Of a DNA stretch of 8,897 nucleotides, positions 1 to 7,011 are shown in pieces; position 1 is the stretch's first letter, and every line of letters begins with the position of its first letter. Location of the stretch: the NCBI GenBank assembly GCA_900764115.1, contig CAAFMR010000347.1:1-8897 (forward strand), given 5' to 3'. This stretch comes from Clostridia bacterium. GTDB taxonomy: Bacteria > Bacillota > Clostridia > Oscillospirales > Acutalibacteraceae. Both the position numbers and the translations under genes were made by a program. Under the pieces are notes generated by a model. The model was not told the origin of the DNA. It saw only the letters and a list, made by a program, of their open reading frames with translations, and did not search any database.

Positions 1-29
1 ATTATACGAAATCTGACAAAATCTGTCAA
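1..29 (-). promoter_or_regulatory. Consensus sigma-A-type promoter reading leftward out of the window
   Basis: Read on the minus strand, there is a perfect TTGACA (-35, at 24-29) and a perfect TATAAT (-10, at 1-6) separated by 17 bases. This is the full vegetative consensus. It must drive a gene whose start lies left of position 1, divergent from the ABC transporter gene. The hexamers and spacing are seen directly; activity is inferred. Confidence 0.7.
14..28. promoter_or_regulatory. Inverted repeat TGACA-N5-TGTCA, candidate operator
   Basis: TGACA (14-18) and TGTCA (24-28) form a perfect 5-bp inverted repeat with a 5-base centre. It overlaps the -35 and spacer of the leftward promoter and lies about 130 bases upstream of the ABC gene. 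A bound regulator here would block the leftward promoter. Response-regulator sites of the BceR type are broadly similar (TNACA-N4-TGTNA), but the centre differs by one base. One arm is also explained by the -35 box itself, so chance is possible. Confidence 0.3.
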
Positions 30-155
30 TGGGTTTTGCCCGAAAAATGCGTAAGAAAATTTTGTTAAAAGTCGTTAATACGGAGTTCATAACCCCTTGA
101 TACAATAAACACCGTTGAAATCGCCGGAAGCATTGTGAAGCAGGAGAGATTGCGT
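30..155 (+). promoter_or_regulatory. AT-rich leader of the ABC transporter gene with its ribosome binding site
   Basis: This stretch is non-coding and AT-rich until about 110. TACAAT at 101-106 is the best rightward -10-like hexamer, but no good -35 lies 16-18 bases upstream (the best is TTAATA at 75-80, 20 bases away), so the promoter is uncertain. A clear AGGAG at 142-146 sits 9 bases before the ATG at 156. This fixes the start there and not at the in-frame GTG at 135, which has no comparable ribosome binding site. Confidence 0.45.
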
Positions 156-3100
156 ATGTTGCAGCTGAAAGAAATCGTCAAGACCTATGCGGCGGGGGAA
201 AACGCCGTTACCGCTCTGCGCGGCGTATCGCTGGATTTTCGCCGCAACGAATTTGTGTCTATTTTAGGGCCGTCCGGTTGCGGCAAGACCACGCTATTGA
301 ATATCGTGGGCGGGCTGGATCAATATACCAGCGGGGATCTGATCATCAATGGCAAATCCACCCGTTCCTTTGGCAGCCGGGATTGGGATACCTACCGGAA
401 TCACACCATCGGCTTTGTGTTCCAGAGCTATAACCTGATCCCCCATCAGACGGTGCTGCAGAATGTGGAGCTGGCGCTGACCCTGTCCGGCGTCCCCAAG
501 GGAGAGCGCCGCCGGCGGGCGAAAGAGGCGCTGGAGCAGGTGGGGCTGGGCAACCAGCTGCACAAAAAGCCCAGCGAAATGTCCGGCGGTCAGATGCAGC
601 GGGTGGCAATCGCCCGGGCACTGGTGAATAATCCGGATATCATTTTGGCGGATGAGCCCACCGGAGCGCTGGACACGGAAACCAGTGTGCAGGTCATGGA
701 GCTGCTCAAGGAGGTTGCCCGGGACCGGCTGGTGGTGATGGTGACCCATAATCCGGAGCTGGCGGAGCGGTATTCCACCCGGATTATCCGGATGCTGGAT
801 GGGCAGGTGACCGGGGATTCTGCCCCGCTGACGGCAGAGGAGCTGGCGGAGGAGACCGCCGCCCAGGAGAAAAAGGCCGCCGAGGAGCGCAGCAAAAAGC
901 GCCCCTCCATGTCGCTGTTTACCGCCTTTGGGCTGTCGCTGAAAAATCTGTTCACCAAAAAAGGGCGCACGATGCTCACCAGCTTTGCGGGCAGCATCGG
1001 CATCATCGGTATCGCACTGATCTATGCAGTTTCCCAAGGCACCACCCTGTATATTGAACAGGTGCAGGAGGACACGCTGGCATCCTATCCGCTGACGCTG
1101 GAGGCGACCCATGTGGATGTCAGCACTCTGCTCAAAACCTTTATGGGCAGCGCCCAATCCGCCGGCGACCACGAAAACGATGCGGTCTATCAGAAAAATG
1201 TGGTCTACGATATGGTGAATTCCCTCAACAATTTGGAGGCGGATGAGAACGATCTGGCCTCCTTCAAAACCTATCTGGAGCAACGGCGCGCGGACGTCGA
1301 CGATACCACCGGGCTGCGGGAGGCGGTGTCCGGGGTGCAGTATGGCTACGATACCGACCTGCTGATCTATACCAAGAGTGTAGATGGCACGGTGATGCAA
1401 TCCGACGCCACCCAGCTGATGCAGCAGCTCATCACCGAATATATGGGCAGCAGAATGGCGGCGATGATGGATCCCGACGCCTCCTCCGGCGGTTCTCTGT
1501 CCCAGATGTTTTCCTCTTCCTCAATGCGGCGCTCCGGCACCTTCCAGGAAATGCTGCCGGGGGATGATGGGGCGCTTATCAATCCCCTGCTGAAAAAGCA
1601 ATACGATGTGGTTTACGGCAGCTGGCCCACGAAATACAACGAAATTGTGCTGGTGCTGGACGAAAACAATGAGCTGGGAGACATCACGCTGTATGCACTG
1701 GGGCTGAAATCCAAGGAGGAAATCGACGCCCTGATGAATGCGGCGGTGAATAAGACGGAGGTGTCCGTTTCCCAGCAGAGCTGGTCCTATGCCGAGATTT
1801 GCGAGAGGGAATATCACACGGTGCTGCCTGCCGAATGCTATGTCAGGGATGAAAAAACCGGGCTGTATACCGATCTGCGGGAGACCGACGCCGGGATGAA
1901 ATATCTCTACGATAACGGCATTCCGCTGACGGTCAGCGGCATCATCCGTCCCAATCAGGACGCCGTATCCGCGATGCTGACCGGCTCGATCGGCTATACC
2001 AGTGAGCTGACGAAGGAGATCATCCGCCGCGGGGAGGATTCCGCCGCCGTGCAGGCGCAAAAGGCGGCGCCGGATACGGACATTTTCACCGGGTTGCCCT
2101 TCAAAGCCACCGGCGATCTGTCGGACACCGAAAAGCAGGCAGCTTTCCGGTCGATCGTGCAGGCGCAGGATGAGGCAGGCAAGGCGAAAATCTATACCAG
2201 CATTCTGTCCCTCCCCTCCGACGAGCAGCTGAAAGCCTCCACCGACCAAATTATGGCGACTATGACCCGGGAGAAAATGGAGGCGACCCTCACCGCCGCC
2301 ATGACCCAGCAAATGGGTATGAGCGAGACGACCATAGCCGGGTATCTGTCCGGTATGAGCGATGAGGAGCTGACCAAGGCGTTCCGGCAGCAGGTGGAGG
2401 AGCAGGTTACCGCCCAGTATGCCCAGGCGGCGGCGGCTCAGCTGGCGCATATCAGCCAAGCTCAGCGGGCTGCTGCCCTGACAGCGGCGCTGGACAGCTA
2501 TACGCCGGAGCAATGCGCCAGCTATTACGATAAGGTGTTGGAGTTCTCCGACACCACCTATGACAGCAATTTGCAGACGTTGGGCTGTGTGGATCTGAAT
2601 AAGCCCGCGACCATCAACCTGTATACCGCCACTTTCGCGGGGAAGGACGGAATTGAGGACGCCATTGCCGCCTATAACGATACGGTGGATGATCTGTCCA
2701 AGATTCGTTATACCGACTATGTGGGGCTGATGATGTCCTCGGTTACCACCATCATCAACGCCATCACCTATGTGCTGATTGGCTTCGTTGCCATCTCGCT
2801 GATTGTTTCGTCCATAATGATTGGGGTTATCACCCTGATCTCGGTGCAGGAGCGCACCAAGGAAATTGGTATTCTCCGCGCCATCGGTGCCTCCAAGCGG
2901 GATGTATCGGGGATGTTCAACGCCGAAACGGTGATTATTGGCTTTACCTCCGGGCTGTTGGGGGTGCTGATCACCTATCTGCTGTGTATCCCCATCAATG
3001 CGCTGGTGCATCATCTGACGGATATCCCCAATCTCAGCGCCTATCTGCCTCTCCCGGCGGCGGTGATTTTAATTGCCATCAGTGTGCTGCTGACGCTGAT

Positions 3101-3167
3101 CTCCGGCATCATTCCCTCCCGCTCGGCGGCGAAAAAAGACCCGGTGGTGGCGCTGCGGACAGAATAA
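156..3167 (+). CDS. Fused ABC transporter, ATPase plus MacB/FtsX-type permease
   Basis: This 1003-residue membrane protein probably uses ATP to drive export or mechanotransmission of a peptide, antibiotic or lipid-like substrate. The ATPase comes first: Walker A GPSGCGKTT at 38-46, Q-loop Gln90, signature SGGQ at 143-146, Walker B ending ADE at 165-167, and H-loop His198. A charged Ala/Glu/Lys-rich linker (about 226-250) leads to membrane segment 1 (about 273-294). A large, mostly soluble part of about 570 residues follows. The C-terminal FtsX-type module (about 866-1000) has three membrane segments (about 869-895, 925-947, 967-987) and the typical ERTKEIGILRAIG motif at 899-911. The arrangement of one plus three membrane segments with an external domain is that of MacB. 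However, MacB is about 650 residues, so the external domain here is far larger. ATG at 156 is preferred over GTG at 135 because of the AGGAG before it. The gene stands alone with no partner protein visible. The family call is firm; the substrate is unknown. Confidence 0.93.
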   Translation: MLQLKEIVKTYAAGENAVTALRGVSLDFRRNEFVSILGPSGCGKTTLLNIVGGLDQYTSGDLIINGKSTRSFGSRDWDTYRNHTIGFVFQSYNLIPHQTVLQNVELALTLSGVPKGERRRRAKEALEQVGLGNQLHKKPSEMSGGQMQRVAIARALVNNPDIILADEPTGALDTETSVQVMELLKEVARDRLVVMVTHNPELAERYSTRIIRMLDGQVTGDSAPLTAEELAEETAAQEKKAAEERSKKRPSMSLFTAFGLSLKNLFTKKGRTMLTSFAGSIGIIGIALIYAVSQGTTLYIEQVQEDTLASYPLTLEATHVDVSTLLKTFMGSAQSAGDHENDAVYQKNVVYDMVNSLNNLEADENDLASFKTYLEQRRADVDDTTGLREAVSGVQYGYDTDLLIYTKSVDGTVMQSDATQLMQQLITEYMGSRMAAMMDPDASSGGSLSQMFSSSSMRRSGTFQEMLPGDDGALINPLLKKQYDVVYGSWPTKYNEIVLVLDENNELGDITLYALGLKSKEEIDALMNAAVNKTEVSVSQQSWSYAEICEREYHTVLPAECYVRDEKTGLYTDLRETDAGMKYLYDNGIPLTVSGIIRPNQDAVSAMLTGSIGYTSELTKEIIRRGEDSAAVQAQKAAPDTDIFTGLPFKATGDLSDTEKQAAFRSIVQAQDEAGKAKIYTSILSLPSDEQLKASTDQIMATMTREKMEATLTAAMTQQMGMSETTIAGYLSGMSDEELTKAFRQQVEEQVTAQYAQAAAAQLAHISQAQRAAALTAALDSYTPEQCASYYDKVLEFSDTTYDSNLQTLGCVDLNKPATINLYTATFAGKDGIEDAIAAYNDTVDDLSKIRYTDYVGLMMSSVTTIINAITYVLIGFVAISLIVSSIMIGVITLISVQERTKEIGILRAIGASKRDVSGMFNAETVIIGFTSGLLGVLITYLLCIPINALVHHLTDIPNLSAYLPLPAAVILIAISVLLTLISGIIPSRSAAKKDPVVALRTE

Positions 3168-3168
3168 C

Positions 3169-3214
3169 GGGCGCACGCTGAAAATGACCGAGTCCGAGTT
3201 CCTACCGTGCGCCC
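3169..3214 (+). repeat. Hairpin repeat unit, copy 1
   Basis: The unit starts 1 base after the ABC stop codon. Its first 18 bases (3169-3186) are identical to those of copy 2 at 3262-3279. Its ends GGGCGCACG (3169-3177) and CGTGCGCCC (3206-3214) are perfect inverted complements and can form a 9-bp stem with a 28-base loop. No T-run follows, so it is not a typical terminator. Confidence 0.6.
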
Positions 3215-3216
3215 TT

Positions 3217-3241
3217 GAGAATGGGCTTATCGCCCATTCTC
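3217..3241. repeat. 10-bp hairpin with a 5-base loop
   Basis: GAGAATGGGC (3217-3226) and GCCCATTCTC (3232-3241) are a perfect inverted repeat around TTATC. It lies between the two larger repeat units and could nest inside a stem formed by 3206-3214 and 3262-3270. No T-run follows on the plus strand, so a role in transcript stability or 3'-end protection is as likely as termination. Confidence 0.55.
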
Positions 3242-3261
3242 CGGAGATTGTACAGAATCCT

Positions 3262-3307
3262 GGGCGCACGCTGAAAATGTACGAAAAACAGTTACTTGCT
3301 GTGTGCC
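3262..3307 (+). repeat. Hairpin repeat unit, copy 2 (diverged)
   Basis: The first 18 bases repeat copy 1 exactly, 93 bases downstream. The rest aligns more loosely, about half identical with a 1-base shift. The ends GGCGCAC (3263-3269) and GTGTGCC (3301-3307) still pair with one G-U, so the stem is conserved while its sequence drifts. The GGGCGCACG here can alternatively pair with CGTGCGCCC of copy 1 (3206-3214). Confidence 0.5.
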
Positions 3308-3435
3308 AGAGAGAGGTCGCTTATGGCGTGTGCTTTCGTCGAAAACCGGAGTTTTAGCTGATATGCGGCAGCATTTGTCGGACAAGTTGCGCCAAAAGGC
3401 TGACAAACGACGTACAAACGGCAAATAGCCAAATA

Positions 3436-3475
3436 AAACCGCCCGACCGTATCATAGAATACGGTCGGGCGGTTT
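3436..3475 (-). terminator. Rho-independent terminator of the MATE gene, probably bidirectional
   Basis: A perfect 17-bp stem (3436-3452 with 3459-3475) encloses the loop CATAGA. On the minus strand it is followed by a T-rich tail (TTTTATTT), and it sits 27 bases after the MATE stop codon. On the plus strand the tail TTTCCTTATT is weaker, but it could still stop transcripts from the ABC gene. Confidence 0.85.
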
Positions 3476-3502
3476 CCTTATTCCCGGGCGGCGCAAAAGC
3501 CC

Positions 3503-4465
3503 TCATTGACGGGGGAAGACGGGGCTGCCGGAGGTTTTCACAAACCGGCGGTAAAACACCAGTCCCACCACCGAGGTCAGCACCTCGGTGCACACAAAGG
3601 TCAGCCAAAACCGGTTTGGCCCAAAGCGGGAAAATATATATCCCAGCGGCACAAACAGCACCACTGCCGTTACCACCTGGTCGGAAAAACCGGACAAAAT
3701 CAAATTCAGCCCCAGAATATAAAAGGTGTATGCCAACTGCATCAGAATGTTGGGCGTTCCCAACCGGTAGATGAGCTTCAGACACCCCGGATATTCCCGG
3801 CGGGCGGGCGAACGCCGATAGCCCCGGGGCAGCACAATGACCGCCGCTACCATCTGCCCTGCCACCGTGGCGATTGCTGCCCCGGCAATGCCCATCGCCG
3901 GCACGCCTCAGCCGAAAATCAAGATTGGGTCCAGCACAATATTGGTGAGCGCCCCGGCGATCTGCGCCAGCATAGGGGTTTTCATGTCCCCCTCGGCTTG
4001 CAACACCTCTGTCCAGACGCTTTCGCAAAACAGCCCCACCGATGCAACGCACACGATCCACCCGTATACGACTACCTCCCGGATCACCTTCGGCGAGTCG
4101 GAGGACATAGCCGCATAGGCGGGCGGCACCTCATAGATCACCCCGGCAAACACCACCCACAGCGCCAGCGCCAAGGGCAAGCCGTTGCCGGCGATCCGCT
4201 GTGCCCGTTCGTGGTCGCCGATGCCGTGATATCGGGCGATGGCGGTGTTCAGCCCCACGCCGGTGCCCACCGCCAGGGCAATCATCATCAGCTGCAGGGG
4301 ATAGACGATGGATAGCGCCGGCAGCCCTGCCTCGGAATACTGCCCCACGAAGAAGCTATCCACAATATTGTATAGTGCCTGAACCAGCTGCGCCAGCATC
4401 ACCGGCGGCGCCAATCGCCATAAGATCCGGTCAATGCGCTTCTGCCCGACCAGAGTGCTGTCCAT
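3503..4465 (-). pseudogene. MATE-family multidrug/cation efflux protein, broken by a stop codon and an internal deletion
   Basis: MATE proteins export drugs and metabolites in exchange for Na+ or H+ and have about 440-460 residues in 12 membrane helices. The frame starts at an ATG preceded by AGGAAG and reads through a good N-terminal half (motifs LAPPVMLAQLVQALYNIVDSFFVGQ, truncated here as the family's first helix; LQAEGDMKTPM; LDPILIFG). At codon 186 it meets TGA (3908-3910), where the family continues without a break. The same frame then resumes as GVPAMGIAGAAIATV. Further on, the SGFSDQVVTA segment runs at about codon 267 straight into VVLFVPLGYIFSRFG. That second segment resembles the family's last helices, so about 100-120 residues seem to be missing between them. 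Total frame length is only 320 codons. Codon use is otherwise like its neighbours, which suggests recent decay. Both halves might be made as fragments, but a working transporter is unlikely. Confidence 0.85.
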
Positions 4466-4485
4466 ATTGCCCACTTCCTCTTGGG

Positions 4486-4520
4486 CAAAACAAGACCGCC
4501 ACAGCAAGGCTGCGGCGGTC
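4486..4520 (-). terminator. Terminator after secF
   Basis: Inverted arms at 4494-4505 and 4509-4520 form a 12-bp GC-rich stem with one mismatch and the loop AAG. On the minus strand the stem is followed by TTGTTTTG. It lies 25 bases beyond the secF stop codon and ends the secDF transcript, about 20 bases before the start codon of the MATE remnant. Confidence 0.75.
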
Positions 4521-4544
4521 GGGTCTGTTGGTTCTGACCGGTAA

Positions 4545-5468
4545 TTACACCGTTTTCTTTTTGGCTTTTTCCTTGGCTTCCCGGCGGTCCATCCACTTTG
4601 CCCACAGAGGTGCGCTGATAACCAGCGAAGAATAGCAGCCGGAAAGCGTACCGAACAGCATCGGCAGCGCAAAGCTGATGATGGAATCTACATGCATCAC
4701 CAAAGCCACACCCAGCACCGAGGCAATCGCCACGGAGGTGGTCAGGCTGGTGATGAGATTCCGGCGCAGGCACTGATGAATGGAGGTGTTGACCACCTCA
4801 TCCAGCGGCGCATTCATCTTGCGGCGATTGGTGCGCACCCGGTCGAAGATTACAATGGTATCGTTCAGCGAGTAGCCCAGTATCGTCAGCATCACCGCCA
4901 CCAGGTTCTCATTCAGCTGAATCCGGAAAATCACGAACACGAAGTATACGATCAGCAGATCGTGGAGCAACGCCAGCAGCGCTGTGGCACCGGCGGTGAA
5001 ACCGCCGATCTTGCGGAACCGGAAGCCCACATACAGCAGCAGCAGCGCCGCGGCAATCACCAGGGCGATGATGCACCGCAGGAAGAATTTGGAGCCCATA
5101 GAGGCGCTCAGCGTGTTGGAGCTGAAGTTCTCCATTTTGTTGGATTCAAAATCCTTTTCTATCGCATCGGCAAAGGCTTGCTGCTGCTCCATGGTGATTT
5201 CACCGGGCAGCGTCACGGTCACAACCTGGGTGTTGTTGATCTCATCCTGCGCCACCGCCGCCTCGCTGCCCAGCGTCTCCTTAGCGGTCTTGGACAGAGC
5301 GTCCATATCCGGAGCGGTTTCGTAACTGTACCGAATAACCGTACCGCCCTTGAACGCCACATCCATTTGGGTGCCGAAGATCACATTCATAACCACACCC
5401 ACCAGCATAATCGCCAGCGAAATGCACAGGAAGGTCTTCAGATGACCGACAAAATCAAATTTTTTCAT
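4545..5468 (-). CDS. secF: Protein translocase subunit SecF
   Basis: SecF pairs with SecD in the membrane and uses the ion gradient to help SecYEG pull proteins through to the outside. The 307 residues follow the family plan. Membrane helix 1 is at about 10-31, then the DVAFKGGT motif (36-43; the family's D-x-x-GGT). A soluble domain runs from about 45 to 125. Five further helices lie between about 130 and 288, including the conserved GYSLNDTIVIFDRVR at 198-212. A basic Lys-rich tail ends the protein. The length is normal for SecF. The ATG overlaps the secD stop by 4 bases (ATGA), and a strong GGAGG at 5478-5482 lies inside the end of secD, 9 bases before the start. The two are thus co-transcribed and probably translationally coupled. 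A terminator follows at 4486-4520. Confidence 0.96.
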   Translation of the reverse strand: MKKFDFVGHLKTFLCISLAIMLVGVVMNVIFGTQMDVAFKGGTVIRYSYETAPDMDALSKTAKETLGSEAAVAQDEINNTQVVTVTLPGEITMEQQQAFADAIEKDFESNKMENFSSNTLSASMGSKFFLRCIIALVIAAALLLLYVGFRFRKIGGFTAGATALLALLHDLLIVYFVFVIFRIQLNENLVAVMLTILGYSLNDTIVIFDRVRTNRRKMNAPLDEVVNTSIHQCLRRNLITSLTTSVAIASVLGVALVMHVDSIISFALPMLFGTLSGCYSSLVISAPLWAKWMDRREAKEKAKKKTV

Positions 5469-6859
5469 TTGCGATCACCTCCATACAGCCAGGGATTGCG
5501 GAAGATCTTCAAGCGGGAGACCGACCGCAGCATCAGGCGATACGCCCAGATGCCCATGACGAAGTTCATCACGACGCCAATCAGCAGGGTATAACCGAAG
5601 GAGTATACCGAGCCGGTGGTGGACACCGGCAGCCAGCTGAACAGCATACCGAACAGACTGCCGGAGGAGCCGAACACGCCCATCAGCACCGCCGCCACGA
5701 TCAGCACGGTGATGTTCCCGTCGAAGATCGCCCAGAAGGAATTTTTGGAGCCGGAGCGGATGGCGCCGTCGATGGTCTTGCCCGCCCGGATCTCGTCCCG
5801 CACCGCCTCGGCGGTGATGACGTTACAGTCCACACCGATACCGATGGACAGGATCAGACCGGCGATACCGGGCAAGGTCATGGTAAAGCTGTTGAAGATA
5901 GCAAAATAGCCGGTGATGGCTGCCACGGTGCCCGCCATCTGCCCCAGCAGGGAGATAGACGCCACCACACCGGGCAGACGGTACATGAGGATCATAATGA
6001 GAATCACCAGCACCAGCGCAATGACCGCCGCAATGCCCATCGCCCGCAGAGCGCTGCTACCCATGGAGGGGGAGATGGAGCCGAGGCTCTTGGTCTCAAT
6101 CTCAAAGGGCAGGGCGCCGGAGGTGATCAGGTCCGCCAGCGACTTGGCGTCGGAATACTCGTTGAAGCTGCCGGAGATCACGGCGTTGCCGTCGCTGATG
6201 ACGGCGTTGACCGTGGGGTTGGAGATCATCTGATCGTCCAGCCAGATGGAAATGGTGCCGGAATTGGAGCCGCCGTTATACTGCTTTTCGGTGGCGGTGG
6301 CAAAGGCAGCCTTGCCCGCCTCCTTCAGCTTCAGGGCCACCACGTATTCGCCGGTGCCTTTCTGCTCGTCCCGCTGATAATAGGCCTCTGCCGATTCCAC
6401 ATCGTCGCCGTTGAGGATCAGCCCGCCGGTGGGTTTGCCGTTGGAATCGGTGTCTTTGCCGTAATGGAACTCCAGCATAGCGGTCTGACCGATCTCCGCC
6501 ACCGCCTCTTCGGGGGTCTCCTCGGTGTTGGACCAGGGGAACCGCACGATGACCTGCTTGCTGGAGGCATCTGTGTATGCCTCATAGTCGGTAATGTTCT
6601 TACTGACCAGACGTTGCTCGATAATCTTTTTGACACCGTCCAGCTGGGCGGCAGTCACTTCAATATTCTCATCGGTGGGACCAAAGGTGACGTCCACGCC
6701 GCCCTGAATGTCGATGCCCCAGCGGATTTCGCTGATGCCTCGGATCACAGTGTCGGTGCGGTCTCCGTAGCGCGTATACACGCCGAACACGGCGGTATAG
6801 GACAGCGCCAGAATCAGAATCGCCACGATGAAGAATACCGGTTTTGGTGTACGCTTCAT
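5465..6859 (-). CDS. secD: Protein translocase subunit SecD
   Basis: SecD is the partner of SecF in the Sec export complex, with a large external domain thought to grip the emerging protein. The 464 residues show helix 1 at about 8-28 and the motif WGIDIQGG at 47-54 (family: LGLDLQGG). The external domain spans about 55-268 and ends with SGALPFEIE (247-255). Five C-terminal helices lie between about 272 and 445, with LPGIAGLILSIGIGVDCN around the conserved Asp344 and then EAVRDE. The protein is shorter than Gram-negative SecD (about 600) but normal for Firmicutes-type SecD. AGGAGG at 6869-6874, 9 bases upstream, supports this ATG. It is the first gene of the secD-secF operon, with a consensus promoter at 6917-6945. 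No yajC is adjacent. Its TGA stop, used in an operon overlap, shows that TGA means stop in this genome. Confidence 0.96.
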   Translation of the reverse strand: MKRTPKPVFFIVAILILALSYTAVFGVYTRYGDRTDTVIRGISEIRWGIDIQGGVDVTFGPTDENIEVTAAQLDGVKKIIEQRLVSKNITDYEAYTDASSKQVIVRFPWSNTEETPEEAVAEIGQTAMLEFHYGKDTDSNGKPTGGLILNGDDVESAEAYYQRDEQKGTGEYVVALKLKEAGKAAFATATEKQYNGGSNSGTISIWLDDQMISNPTVNAVISDGNAVISGSFNEYSDAKSLADLITSGALPFEIETKSLGSISPSMGSSALRAMGIAAVIALVLVILIMILMYRLPGVVASISLLGQMAGTVAAITGYFAIFNSFTMTLPGIAGLILSIGIGVDCNVITAEAVRDEIRAGKTIDGAIRSGSKNSFWAIFDGNITVLIVAAVLMGVFGSSGSLFGMLFSWLPVSTTGSVYSFGYTLLIGVVMNFVMGIWAYRLMLRSVSRLKIFRNPWLYGGDRK

Positions 6860-6886
6860 GGGTTTTGACCTCCTGTTTGCTTTGAC

Positions 6887-6905
6887 GGCGGCGCAGCATG
6901 CCGCC
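6887..6905 (-). promoter_or_regulatory. Hairpin in the secD leader
   Basis: GGCGGC (6887-6892) and GCCGCC (6900-6905) form a 6-bp all-GC stem with a 7-base loop in the short 5' leader of secD, just upstream of the ribosome binding site. It has no T-run. It might stabilise the mRNA 5' end; no known riboswitch or attenuator is recognisable. Confidence 0.35.
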
Positions 6906-6916
6906 TATAGTTTTCC

Positions 6917-6945
6917 ATTATACAAGGGTTTCCGGCAAAAGTCAA
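6917..6945 (-). promoter_or_regulatory. secDF promoter
   Basis: On the minus strand TTGACT (-35, 6940-6945) and TATAAT (-10, 6917-6922) are spaced by exactly 17 bases, giving 11 of 12 consensus matches. Transcription would start near 6910, leaving a leader of about 50 bases before secD. The -35 lies just beyond the T-tail of the aminotransferase terminator, so the two units are cleanly separated. Confidence 0.85.
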
Positions 6946-6946
6946 T

Positions 6947-6988
6947 GAAAAAAGCAAAAACCGCCGGGAGATTCCCGGCAGTTTTTGC
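6947..6988 (-). terminator. Terminator of the aminotransferase gene
   Basis: Arms at 6954-6969 and 6973-6988 form a 16-bp stem with one mismatch around a 3-base loop. On the minus strand the GC core is followed by TTTTTGCTTTTTT. It lies 23 bases after the aminotransferase stop codon (TAA, 7012-7014). Confidence 0.85.
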
Positions 6989-7011
6989 AAAAATCCGAAA
7001 CACGGCGACGC

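Larger units (their letters stand above)
3168..3502. other. 335-bp convergent intergenic region without a gene
   Basis: This stretch lies between the 3' ends of the converging ABC and MATE genes. It contains two related hairpin units (3169-3214 and 3262-3307), a separate 10-bp hairpin (3217-3241), small dyads (AAAAC-CGGA-GTTTT at 3342-3355 and TTGTC-G-GACAA at 3375-3385), and a strong terminator (3436-3475). Short open frames cross it on the minus strand, but none has a plausible ribosome binding site or a recognisable domain, so I call no gene. Confidence 0.6.

Noticed and set aside
294..3014. Long minus-strand open frames antisense to the ABC transporter gene
   Set aside because: Their proteins are His/Gly/Arg/Gln-rich with no domain, as expected for antisense of GC-rich coding DNA, while the plus strand has an unmistakable ABC transporter.
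3217..3241. Hairpin as the intrinsic terminator of the ABC gene
   Set aside because: The stem is good but no T-run follows it on the plus strand. The 3436-3475 structure is the better stop.
3227..3424. Small minus-strand protein of 65 residues
   Set aside because: No ribosome binding site or domain is visible, and it overlaps repeats and dyads that explain the region better as non-coding.
3503..4465. TGA read as tryptophan (alternative genetic code) or as selenocysteine in the MATE gene
   Set aside because: TGA is a normal stop for secD here and TGG is used for Trp throughout. MATE proteins are not selenoproteins, and the additional internal deletion points to decay.
4466..4672. Upstream extension of the MATE frame into secF
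   Set aside because: The extension reads secF in another frame and crosses the secF terminator. The MATE protein begins naturally at the ATG at 4465 with AGGAAG before it.
4692..5594. 300-residue plus-strand frame across secF
   Set aside because: It is antisense to well-conserved SecF and SecD, His/Gln-rich, and has no recognisable domain.
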